A stretch of 42,547 nucleotides of DNA from JBGSUZ01 sp963677505 (lineage in GTDB: Bacteria; Bacillota; Clostridia; Peptostreptococcales; Acidaminobacteraceae), in assembly GCA_963677505.2 (NCBI GenBank), contig CAXXWB010000023.1:1-42547 (forward strand). The letters are read 5' to 3'. The translations under genes were made by a program, and so were the position numbers. A model generated the notes under the pieces. That model did not search any database. It had not been told where the DNA came from and saw only the letters and a list, made by a program, of their open reading frames with translations. Each line of letters opens with the position of its first letter. Within the stretch, counting starts at the first letter, position 1. Positions 27,532-34,901 of the stretch are shown here, one piece after another.

Positions 27532-28233
27532 TTATTTTACTGATTTTTCAGTTCTTTCTTTAATTTGTTTTTCTCGTTCAACTTCTTTTTCAAGTTGAGC
27601 TTGTTTCTTTTTAATTTTACCAATTTCCTTTTTTAGTTTAGCAGAGTTCCATCTAAAAACGGGTCTGCCTTTTAAAACCTTTACATAGTAATCGTTTCCT
27701 AGCTTCCTTCTTTTTTGTTGTGCTCGAAAAATTTGAATGACTGCATAGGGAAACAGAATGACAACAATCCCTTTTTTGAAGCGAGGATTTTTCTCAGCGA
27801 GTTCGGTTAACCATGCAACCGTAGTATTTTCTTCTAATGTAGGTTGTTTTGGCAATAGAGTAATTTCTGGTTCAACATAGGTTTCTATTGTCTCATATTC
27901 TAGAACACAGTTTCGAATTTTGATTTCTTTTATTAGGGAGGGTAGAAAGGCTATGATGACAAAAATACTAATAAATATAGGTGGTAGTTTAAAAATATAG
28001 TCTGATATAAACTTATAAAGGTACATCGCACTGCCACCTAAAAGCATTCCAGAACCTTTGATTGACCAAAATTCTATCGGTTTACCTCTGCGCATTAAAT
28101 TTTTTTCTTTTAAATGATAGTAGTAAAGCAAATATGGCAGCATTATAAATACGATAACGAGCATACCACCATACCCATTGGTCATAAAGTAAATTAAATT
28201 AGAGTGATTTAAGAAAGTACATAAAGTAGTCAT
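27532..28233 (-). CDS. Unrecognised membrane protein with a C-terminal coiled coil
   Basis: 233 aa, ATG at 28233 after AAGGATTTTT. There are about three hydrophobic segments (roughly 20-40, 57-75, 83-101), then a soluble region with an EPEITLLPKQPTLEEN linker. The end is a highly charged Lys/Glu helix (about 195-233) that reads as a coiled coil. No family is recognised. It is 35 nt downstream of the 646-aa putative effector on the same strand, so it may be an accessory, docking or immunity membrane protein; this is inference only. Confidence 0.6.
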   Translation of the reverse strand: MTTLCTFLNHSNLIYFMTNGYGGMLVIVFIMLPYLLYYYHLKEKNLMRRGKPIEFWSIKGSGMLLGGSAMYLYKFISDYIFKLPPIFISIFVIIAFLPSLIKEIKIRNCVLEYETIETYVEPEITLLPKQPTLEENTTVAWLTELAEKNPRFKKGIVVILFPYAVIQIFRAQQKRRKLGNDYYVKVLKGRPVFRWNSAKLKKEIGKIKKKQAQLEKEVEREKQIKERTEKSVK

Positions 28234-28268
28234 AAAAATCCTTTCAATTATGTTAGTTCTTCCAAGGA

Positions 28269-30209
28269 TTATGCTAGATTGGAGTAAGGGTTAAGGTGAT
28301 TTTTTGAAGGATCTTTTGTCCAGACATCATTTATATCTACTAATCGTTCATCTTTAAAACGATGTTCTCTTCTTTCTTCGGATGAGTTTGTATTGGTAGG
28401 GGCAGTGGCATTAGCCACTGCCATATATTCTGGAGCTGTATATGACCCGCCAGATGCTACAATAGGTTCGTCAATGGCTGTCATAGCTGTTTTACAGTTT
28501 TGTTTAAATAATTCCTTTAACTCTTTTGGTATCTGTATAGACTGGCTACCTAATAAGTTGCCAACGGATTGAATGATGTTATCGACTTCAGTATTGCCAG
28601 TAGATCTAAAGGGAGATGATTCTGGAAATACATCGTAGAGATTATGATTTGTAAATATGACATTAGGTGTATCGGAAACTGAGAAAGCCTTGTCTAGTTC
28701 ATTTTGAGTAGATTTATCTAAATGGTCATAATAGAGTGATAATCCGAACGTAGCAAGACCAACTGGTACTGATAAAAATGGACCACCAATATTTGATGCC
28801 AAAGAAATCATTGATAAAGTTTGCTTAAAATCACTCTCGTCATTTGCTATAGTATTTAAGTCACTAATGATACCTATTGGTCCAAGTGCGGCTATAGATT
28901 TTGAAGTCAAATTTTCCATATTCCTAGTAAGTTTTAATAGTTTATCATGAGGTATCGCGTTTATGGATTTGTTAAGTTGCCTAAATAAGCTATCAATATC
29001 TTTTTTTGAAACTAGATTATTACAAAATGAATTTTTAATTGCATTGCCAATATTTTTTACTTCTTTTTTCAAAGTAACAGATAGAAGTGTGTTTATATCT
29101 TTTGAAAAACTATCTTTAACTAAAGTTTTGAGATCAATTCCTTGGAGTTCGCAATAATCAACACCAGCTTTTGCATAAGAAGTTACTTTGAAAAACTCAT
29201 CAAGCGCTTTTTTAATAAGTGAACTATCTTCTTTGTTAGCAGAGTTTGTGTAATGACTTTCTAAAGAGCTAGTAATCGCTTCAGACAGTTTTCGTAGATC
29301 ATCATCAGTTAGACCATTAAGTAATGTTTTGGCTGCTTCGGATGTGTTAGGATCAGTAGGAAATGGCGTATGGGTTACCCCAGAGCCACTACTTTTTGCA
29401 ATAGAGCTTTGAATTTGGTTAGCTTGAGCTTCATACTGTGGCAGTTCGGTAAGTTTAACTTGGGCGTTATTAAAACTTAAAAATCCACTATTTGTTGTTT
29501 CGGCAGATAATTCAACGTGTAAGGCTCGCAAATCAATGTTACCATAAAGTTCTTTTATTTTAGAAAAATCGGAAGATAATTTTATAGAGTGATGTTCTTT
29601 ATCGTTTTTATTGATACTAAAGGAGTCAAGCACCTTATCTGCATATTTTAACTCAGCTCTTATATTACTTGTTCTATTTGGATTGTTTTCGCTGCAGTAT
29701 AGAGAAAAGTCGATGTTGCCGTTATACTCATTCATTTGCTCGTTTGTAATATCCAAATGCAGTATAGCTGCTGCTGAAGTTGTTTTAACTTTTTCAGTTG
29801 AAACATAAACTAAATTTGAAGAAGAGCTTGAAACCGAGCTTATGATGGATGACATTTCTAGCAAACTCTCAATGAAACCGGCTTCACTGCGAGGAATCAT
29901 TTCTCGAACGGTGTAAGAACCAGTTACATATATAGAGTTGTTTGGATTGCCAGAAATAGATTTTGAAGGAATATCGCCGGAAATTTTAAAATTAGAGTTG
30001 GCTACGGTTATATCTTGAAGAACAATAGACTTTGCTGGTGGAGCTAATGCTGCGAATGCTTCACCACCCATGACGCCGCCTGGAGAGGTCATTGATGTTG
30101 TTTCAACAGGTTGAGTTATTTTATTGCTTATAGGAGTAGATTTAATATTGCTATCATTATTTACATTAGGCGTATATGAGTTATTGGTACCAAGTTTATT
30201 GATTTCCAT
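28269..30209 (-). CDS. Putative exported effector/toxin-like protein, unrecognised family
   Basis: 646 aa from ATG 30209, chosen for GGAGGAATTTTATA upstream; a longer frame to 30302 overlaps the previous gene without an RBS. No signal peptide. The N-terminus (MEINKLGTNNSYTPNVNNDS) is low-complexity, rich in Asn, Ser and Thr. Residues about 170-285 look like a beta-sandwich (NIDFSLYCSENN ... LSFNNAQVKLTEL). Residues about 310-540 are helical, with a hydrophobic Gly-rich stretch (GPIGIISDLN ... SNIGGPFLSVPVGLATFGLS) that could insert in membranes. The tail is charged. It lies behind a DUF4176 gene, a family linked to type VII secretion loci, and overlaps a 170-aa gene. No toxin domain was recognised, so the role is inferred from context. 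Confidence 0.6.
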   Translation of the reverse strand: MEINKLGTNNSYTPNVNNDSNIKSTPISNKITQPVETTSMTSPGGVMGGEAFAALAPPAKSIVLQDITVANSNFKISGDIPSKSISGNPNNSIYVTGSYTVREMIPRSEAGFIESLLEMSSIISSVSSSSSNLVYVSTEKVKTTSAAAILHLDITNEQMNEYNGNIDFSLYCSENNPNRTSNIRAELKYADKVLDSFSINKNDKEHHSIKLSSDFSKIKELYGNIDLRALHVELSAETTNSGFLSFNNAQVKLTELPQYEAQANQIQSSIAKSSGSGVTHTPFPTDPNTSEAAKTLLNGLTDDDLRKLSEAITSSLESHYTNSANKEDSSLIKKALDEFFKVTSYAKAGVDYCELQGIDLKTLVKDSFSKDINTLLSVTLKKEVKNIGNAIKNSFCNNLVSKKDIDSLFRQLNKSINAIPHDKLLKLTRNMENLTSKSIAALGPIGIISDLNTIANDESDFKQTLSMISLASNIGGPFLSVPVGLATFGLSLYYDHLDKSTQNELDKAFSVSDTPNVIFTNHNLYDVFPESSPFRSTGNTEVDNIIQSVGNLLGSQSIQIPKELKELFKQNCKTAMTAIDEPIVASGGSYTAPEYMAVANATAPTNTNSSEERREHRFKDERLVDINDVWTKDPSKNHLNPYSNLA

Positions 30210-30708
30210 TATAAAATTCCTCCAGTTCATAAGTCGTGATAGGGTACCATATCCCCCGTGCAAGTTCTTTCTTTTTACGAACGATGCGACTAAGCAACGC
30301 AATTGTTTTAAAGCTCATTTGGTCCGAAGAATAAATTAGTTTTGTCATTGTAAAGTTTTTTGATGAAAGAACCTTGTCAATTTGATCTGAAATATCATAA
30401 GGACTGACTAATATAAACTCATCAACCCATTGTGCTATTCCGTCTTTAAAGGGAGATATTTCAAAAAAATCATAAGAAATTTGAAAATCGACCTTCCAAA
30501 TGAAACGATTATTCTTCCATATATCTTGTTCTTTCCAATAATCACCATCTAAAAAATATAAAAAGTAATGCTTGTTTTTACTGTTGAAGCATTCAAGGAT
30601 ATTGTCCATAAAATCAGAATTTGTTTTTAAAACAGGGAGAGCGTCTTCGGGACGTATCTTGAATTTTAAATAATTTGGACGGGTTAATGTTTCATAATAA
30701 TATGTCAT
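30196..30708 (-). CDS. Unrecognised 170-aa cytoplasmic protein (candidate partner or immunity protein)
   Basis: ATG 30708 follows AGAGGTTAATCTT. Soluble, rich in aromatic residues, alpha/beta in pattern (KHYFLYFLDGDYWKEQDIW, FEISPFKDGIAQWVDEFILV), with a basic RIVRKKKELARG near the end. Its stop lies past the start of the 646-aa gene (14-bp overlap), so the two are translationally coupled. Small proteins coupled to secreted effectors are often chaperones or immunity factors; no family match was recognised, so this is a guess from position. Confidence 0.6.
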   Translation of the reverse strand: MTYYYETLTRPNYLKFKIRPEDALPVLKTNSDFMDNILECFNSKNKHYFLYFLDGDYWKEQDIWKNNRFIWKVDFQISYDFFEISPFKDGIAQWVDEFILVSPYDISDQIDKVLSSKNFTMTKLIYSSDQMSFKTIALLSRIVRKKKELARGIWYPITTYELEEFYNGNQ

Positions 30709-30727
30709 AAGATTAACCTCTACTTTG

Positions 30728-30963
30728 CTATTTTTTTATAACTTGCAGTTGATACAATTTCTCATCTTGGTCTGAGTATCCATTGTGTATAAGTTCTTTA
30801 ATATCTTTATGATTAAAGAACACATTACACTGTGAATTCAGGTACCCTTCGGGGTAAAAGCAACCTAAATAGTCATAGGTTTTTTTATCTATGGAAACTC
30901 CTTGCCTAAAATAGTAAATTTTACTTGTAAATTATCGCACAAAACAATATATCCGCAAAACAT
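30728..30963 (-). CDS. DUF4176 family protein (type VII secretion-associated), one frameshift
   Basis: A short gene missed by simple ORF calling because it is split. From ATG 30963 the frame reads MFCGYIVLCDNLQVKFTILG then KEFP and a stop. Adding one base in the short A run at 30895-30897 (plus strand) restores IDKKTYDYLGCFYPEGYLN, VFFNHKDIKELIHNGYSDQDEK and the stop at 30728, about 78 aa. The order IVL...KFTILG...YDYLGCFYPEG...FFNHKDI...GYSDQDE matches DUF4176 as I know it, a family found beside ESX/type VII secretion effectors in Firmicutes. It leads the cassette, 19 nt before the 170-aa gene. No clear ribosome site precedes the ATG; TTGAAT/TATGTA (30998-30970, minus) could be a promoter. 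Confidence 0.65.
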
Positions 30964-31061
30964 TTTTTATACATATTGCAAATTTTGTATATATTCAATA
31001 TAGAGTGGAGTAAGGTAAAACTAGAAAACCGTTAAATATATACATAAATTAAAACCGAAAT

Positions 31062-31095
31062 CTTAACACAATCTTTATACGGATTTCTATATAAT
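31062..31095 (+). promoter_or_regulatory. Heptamer direct-repeat operator and -10 box of the KdpD-like gene
   Basis: CTTAACA (31062-31068) and CTTTATA (31073-31079) are 11 bp apart start to start, the spacing bound by OmpR/KdpE-type dimers. TATAAT (31090-31095) follows after exactly 10 nt, with no consensus -35. The same pattern occurs before the TPR-trk operon, so the KdpE-like regulator is the likely binder. Confidence 0.65.
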
Positions 31096-31165
31096 ATGTG
31101 AGTTGCGTTACTTTACTTTAGGAATAAGACCCAAGTGGCACCTATATAAAGAAGGAGTATTTGAG

Positions 31166-32767
31166 ATGAATCGATTAAAGCAGAGAGCTAAGCATACGGG
31201 GAAAATAAGCCGTATGCTGACGATAAAGAATAAAATTCCGGTACTCAAGTTCATATTCAATTTAATGATTATTATAGGATTGATTACGCTAGCAACCTTT
31301 ATTTCTTTCGGGTTAAGGGAATTGAAAATTGTTGAGTCTAACATTATCATGACCTATCTTTTGTCGGTTCTTTTGGTGTCTTACCTCATAGAAGGTTACA
31401 TCAGTAGCTTTTTTGCAGCCATATTGGGTGTCTTAACGTTTAACTACTTTTTTACGGAGCCCTATTATACCCTTGCAACTTATCGCCCAGACTATCCTAT
31501 TACTTTTGTGTTTATGTTCGCGGCGGCGACCCTTACCAGTACATTGACCATTAAAGTGAAACACGAAGCTAAGATTTCCAGTCAAAGAGAAAAGCGGGCT
31601 TATCTTCTTTATCATGTGAGTCAAAGATTGTTATATGGGACTAAAGAGGCTCAGATTGGTGCGGTAATTGGAGAAGACGTTTCGGAGATAATGAATATTA
31701 AAACAATAATTGCTTATTGCAATGAAGATGGAGAACTGTCGGAATACTTGGGTTATGAAAATGGGAAAACGCTAAATGAATTTTGGGAAATTTCCTCACA
31801 TCAAAAATCTGCTATGTCAGAAGTAGCAAAAAGGCAAGTCAACAAGACTGTTGAAAAACAGTTTTATGACGATGTAAACATGCTCTATGTGCCCGTGGTT
31901 GGACAAAGCGGATCCCTTGGTGTTATAGGGTTTGGTTTATATGATATGGAAATTCTCAGTGAGGAAAAACGAGAATTGTGCGTTATAATTGCCTCACTAA
32001 TGGCAATGGCCATCGAAAGAGAGCGGCTCAATGAAGAAAAGAGAAAAGTCGCTATTCAAATTGAAAGTGAACAGCTAAGAGGCAATCTACTAAGAGCCAT
32101 CTCCCATGATCTGAGAACGCCTCTCACAGGTATACTTGGGGCGACGGGGACTCTGATTGAGAATAGAGAAATATTGACCGATGAGCAGAAATCTGAATTG
32201 CTAAACAACACCTATGATGAAACCAAATGGCTAATCCACACGGTGGAAAACATTTTAAGTCTAACCCAACTAGAAGAAGGTAAGGTTAAGCTGAAAATCA
32301 AGCAGGAATTCATGGAAGAGATTATGGCAGAAGTGGTTTCCAGAACGGCTAAGCAAATGATAGACCATCAAGTGGAACTTACCGTTCCTAAGGAACTGAT
32401 TATGGTAGATATGGATGGGCAACTCATCGAACATGTGCTTATCAATTTGTTGGACAATGCCTCAAAATACACGCCCAAAGGCTCAAAGGTCAAGCTAATT
32501 GTAAGTTATGAAAATGAATTCGTTAAGGTTCAGGTAAAAGACAATGGGTCGGGGATATCGAGAAAGGCTATGAGCAAGCTGTTTAATCGATTCTATACTT
32601 CTGGCGAAACCAGTGACCACGGTAGAAAGGGCATCGGATTAGGGTTAGAAATTTGCAAAGCGATTGTTGAAGCACATGGGGGCAGTATCTGTGCCTATAA
32701 CAATGAAGTCGGCGGTGCAACCTTTGAATTTCAAATACCTGTAAGGAGGGCTCCTAGTGACCTATAA
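31166..32767 (+). CDS. KdpD-like sensor histidine kinase lacking the N-terminal KdpD/Usp domains
   Basis: 533 aa from ATG 31166, preceded by GAAGGAG; the open frame extends upstream to 31103 without an RBS. The KdpD membrane domain (DUF4118) is clear: four segments (about 30-135) with the hallmark FNYFFTEPYYTLATY. A GAF-like region (about 150-290) follows, then HisKA with His314 (RAISHDLRTPLTG) and HATPase_c (NLLDNASKYTPKG, VKDNGSGIS, GRKGIGLGLEICKAIVEAHGG). Full KdpD has about 400 extra N-terminal residues, absent here. The gene overlaps its response regulator by 11 bp and lies beside Trk potassium genes, not kdpFABC. Confidence 0.9.
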   Translation: MNRLKQRAKHTGKISRMLTIKNKIPVLKFIFNLMIIIGLITLATFISFGLRELKIVESNIIMTYLLSVLLVSYLIEGYISSFFAAILGVLTFNYFFTEPYYTLATYRPDYPITFVFMFAAATLTSTLTIKVKHEAKISSQREKRAYLLYHVSQRLLYGTKEAQIGAVIGEDVSEIMNIKTIIAYCNEDGELSEYLGYENGKTLNEFWEISSHQKSAMSEVAKRQVNKTVEKQFYDDVNMLYVPVVGQSGSLGVIGFGLYDMEILSEEKRELCVIIASLMAMAIERERLNEEKRKVAIQIESEQLRGNLLRAISHDLRTPLTGILGATGTLIENREILTDEQKSELLNNTYDETKWLIHTVENILSLTQLEEGKVKLKIKQEFMEEIMAEVVSRTAKQMIDHQVELTVPKELIMVDMDGQLIEHVLINLLDNASKYTPKGSKVKLIVSYENEFVKVQVKDNGSGISRKAMSKLFNRFYTSGETSDHGRKGIGLGLEICKAIVEAHGGSICAYNNEVGGATFEFQIPVRRAPSDL

Positions 32768-33458
32768 ACCTCTAATACTATCTATTGAAGATGATAAGAC
32801 CATTAGAAACTTTATAAAAATTTCCTTAGAATCTCAAGGTTATAAGTGTATTGAAACCGATACGGCCCGGAATGGGGTTTTAATGGCATACTCTCACAAT
32901 CCAGATGTCATATTATTGGATTTAGGACTGCCAGATATGGATGGATTGGAAATTATTGCCACCCTGAGAGAGACCATGAAAACCCCTATTATTGTGGTTT
33001 CTGCAAGGGGACATGATCAAGACAAAATAGAAGCGCTAGATTTAGGTGCAGATGATTATTTGACCAAACCCTTTAGTGTCCCTGAATTGTTGGCCCGAAT
33101 CAGAGTAGCTCTTAGACATAAGAAATCCTATCAAGAATTAGTTGAAAGCCAACCTGAGAAGTTTGAAATTCAAGGTTTGGTGATTGACTACGACAAGCAC
33201 AGAGTTACAGTGGATGGGGAAGAGGTTCATCTGACGCCTATTGAGTTCAAATTGATTGAGTTATTGTCTTATCATGCAGGTAAGGTACTTACCCATAGAT
33301 TCATTATTAACGAAATATGGGGTAGTTATGGAGAATCAGACACCCAATCTTTGCGTGTATTTATGGCCAGTGTACGCCGTAAAATTGAAAAGGATTCTGC
33401 TCAACCAAGGTATCTGCTCACTGAAGTAGGTGTAGGATACAGGCTAGTCGATGAATAA
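32757..33458 (+). CDS. KdpE-like response regulator (OmpR family)
   Basis: 233 aa from GTG 32757 (AGGAGGG upstream). Receiver domain with EDD pocket, phosphoacceptor Asp55 (VILLDLGLPDMDG), Thr/Ser switch (IIVVSARG) and Lys (DYLTKPF). The C-terminal winged helix spans about 135-230: VHLTPIEFKLIELLSYHAGKV, then LRVFMASVRRKIEKD and LLTEVGVGYRLVDE, the pattern of KdpE. It is the cognate partner of the overlapping kinase. Repeats at 31062-31079, 33470-33487 and 33502-33519 are its probable binding sites. Confidence 0.93.
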   Translation: MTYKPLILSIEDDKTIRNFIKISLESQGYKCIETDTARNGVLMAYSHNPDVILLDLGLPDMDGLEIIATLRETMKTPIIVVSARGHDQDKIEALDLGADDYLTKPFSVPELLARIRVALRHKKSYQELVESQPEKFEIQGLVIDYDKHRVTVDGEEVHLTPIEFKLIELLSYHAGKVLTHRFIINEIWGSYGESDTQSLRVFMASVRRKIEKDSAQPRYLLTEVGVGYRLVDE

Positions 33459-33469
33459 AGAGTCAATTT

Positions 33470-33535
33470 CTTAACAACATCTTCACACCGCTATAACGCC
33501 TCTTTACACTATCTTTATTTCATTGGTGATAAAAT
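33470..33535 (+). promoter_or_regulatory. Two heptamer-repeat operators and -10 box before the TPR-trk operon
   Basis: Site 1: CTTAACA-ACAT-CTTCACA (33470-33487). Site 2: CTTTACA-CTAT-CTTTATT (33502-33519). Both have the 11-bp repeat of the kinase-gene operator and lie 32 bp (three turns) apart. TAAAAT (33530-33535) begins 10 nt after site 2, the same geometry as at 31062-31095. Confidence 0.65.
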
Positions 33536-33563
33536 TAAGATGAAAAGAAAAGAGGCGAGTGTG

Positions 33564-33920
33564 ATGAGTAGATTAAATGCAGCATATATGGAAAAAATTG
33601 AAGAAGCTATTGAACTGATTAAGAAGAATGATTTAAACCTTGCTAAGGATATCATACATGAGGCAATCCAGTTAGATGATAATGGTGCAGAAGCGCAGAA
33701 TTTACTGGGTGCCTATTATGAACTTATCGGAGATCGCCTTTTAGCACTGAGACACTACAGAGCGGCTTATTCCTTGGAGCCCTCTTATAAATATGCAGAC
33801 ATGAACATTGAAAGATTGACCTGCAATAATTTGATTGGCGGTAACAAGGAACCTTTTTTAGGGCATGAAGATCTTTTAGAAGTTGAAAACGTCAATCGAA
33901 TGTTTGCAAAAATGAAGTGA
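33564..33920 (+). CDS. Small TPR-repeat protein
   Basis: About 118 aa from ATG 33564, which has AGAGGCGAG upstream; an in-frame ATG at 33540 lacks an RBS. One to two tetratricopeptide repeats are visible (IKKNDLNLAKDIIHEAIQLD, then GAEAQNLLGAYYELIGDRLL and ALRHYRAAYSLEPSY). TPRs mediate protein contacts. It is the first gene of the potassium uptake operon and ends 10 nt before the first RCK gene, so it may tune the transporter; that link is inferred from position. Confidence 0.75.
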   Translation: MSRLNAAYMEKIEEAIELIKKNDLNLAKDIIHEAIQLDDNGAEAQNLLGAYYELIGDRLLALRHYRAAYSLEPSYKYADMNIERLTCNNLIGGNKEPFLGHEDLLEVENVNRMFAKMK

Positions 33921-33930
33921 GGTGGGTTAA

Positions 33931-34356
33931 GTGTATATTATTATAGTAGGCTGTGGACGAATTGGCAGCATGTTGGCGACGGACCTTTCTAATGAGGGTA
34001 ACGATGTGGTCATCATTGATCAGGACCGATTGAAATTAGACGAGTTGGGTAGCGGATTCAATGGAATGAGAAGTATAGGCGTGGAGTATGACAAAGATGT
34101 TCTTGTCGAAGCAGGCATTGAGCGAGCAGATGTCTTTTACGCCATGACGCCAAATGACAACGTGAACTTGGTTGCCTCTCAAATAGCTGGAAAAGTATTT
34201 GGCGTTAAACGTGTAATTTCCAGAGTGAATGACCCCAATAAACAATTTTTATATGATCAACTTGAGATTGAATCCATCTGTCCATCTTCTTTGACAGTTA
34301 TTATGGGTAAAGCCATGATTGAGCCACATAGAAAACCGGTCAAAGTTGCTTTGTAA
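33931..34356 (+). CDS. TrkA-type RCK_N regulatory subunit, first of two
   Basis: 141 aa from GTG 33931, after GAGGTGGG. Rossmann fold with IIIVGCGRIGSMLATDL (nucleotide glycine motif) and acid VVIIDQD at the end of beta 2, then DVFYAMTPNDNVNLVASQIA and VKRVISRVNDPNKQFLYDQL. It ends with no RCK_C domain; KtrA/TrkA subunits usually have about 220 or 450 residues. It should gate the downstream TrkH channel in response to NAD(H) or ATP/ADP, probably with the next gene product. Confidence 0.88.
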   Translation: MYIIIVGCGRIGSMLATDLSNEGNDVVIIDQDRLKLDELGSGFNGMRSIGVEYDKDVLVEAGIERADVFYAMTPNDNVNLVASQIAGKVFGVKRVISRVNDPNKQFLYDQLEIESICPSSLTVIMGKAMIEPHRKPVKVAL

Positions 34357-34378
34357 TCAGATTAAGGAGTTGAGCATT

Positions 34379-34780
34379 ATGGATATTATCATCGTCGGTG
34401 GAGGAAAAGTGGGATATTACCTTTTAAAATCCCTTCACAATAAACATGAAGTTGTATTAATAGAGAAGAATAAAGAAATTTGTGAAAAAATTGCAGAAGA
34501 GTTTAGCGATATGATTTTGTGGGGAGATGGCACCTCTCTAGATGTTTTAAAGGATGCAGCAATAGAGGATGCCAACGTAGTTGTTGCAGCAACTGGAAAA
34601 GATGAAGAAAATATCATTATTTGCCAGATTGCCAAAATGAACTTTAATATTCACAAAACCATTGCAAGGGTCAATAACCCGAAGAATATAAATGCCTTTA
34701 AAATGCTTGGGGTAGATAAAACCGTTTGCAGTACAGAGGTAATCGCCAATATGATAGAAATGACATTTGAGGAGCAATGA
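34379..34780 (+). CDS. TrkA-type RCK_N regulatory subunit, second of two
   Basis: 133 aa from ATG 34379 with AAGGAG 8 nt upstream; an in-frame extension overlaps the previous gene. Motifs: IIIVGGGKVGYYLLKSL, acid VVLIEKN, GDGTSLDVLKDAAIEDANVV, ATGKDEENIIICQIAK, ARVNNPKNINAFKMLGVD. Like its neighbour it lacks RCK_C. The pair matches the two Rossmann domains of long TrkA split into separate genes without the C-terminal lobes. Confidence 0.88.
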   Translation: MDIIIVGGGKVGYYLLKSLHNKHEVVLIEKNKEICEKIAEEFSDMILWGDGTSLDVLKDAAIEDANVVVAATGKDEENIIICQIAKMNFNIHKTIARVNNPKNINAFKMLGVDKTVCSTEVIANMIEMTFEEQ

Positions 34781-34781
34781 T

Positions 34782-34889
34782 ATGTTGAATTTTGAAATGG
34801 TAAAAATTATTAGAGGCATTATGCTTGAAACAGGTTACTGCTTTGCCTTTATGTTGATTCTGTTTGGCATCAACACAATCCTATTATAG
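34782..34889 (+). CDS. 35-aa single-span membrane peptide in the trk operon
   Basis: ATG 34782 to TAG 34887-34889, with GGAG about 7 nt upstream overlapping the end of the second RCK gene. The peptide reads MLNFEMVKIIRGIMLETGYC followed by FAFMLILFGINTILL, a short amphipathic start and one hydrophobic span. It lies 12 nt before trkH with matching operon spacing. Its size and place recall KdpF, the tiny subunit of Kdp pumps, but there is no sequence proof of homology. Too short for normal gene calling. Confidence 0.65.
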   Translation: MLNFEMVKIIRGIMLETGYCFAFMLILFGINTILL

Positions 34890-34901
34890 GAGGCAGTTCA
34901 T

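Noticed and set aside
28269..30302. Longer start (30302) for the 646-aa protein
   Set aside because: The added N-terminus overlaps the upstream 170-aa gene and lacks a ribosome site, while ATG 30209 has GGAGG at good spacing.
27532..30963. LXG or WXG100 toxin assignment for the 646-aa protein
   Set aside because: The N-terminus is not the long helical LXG domain and no WXG pair is adjacent; only DUF4176 suggests type VII linkage.
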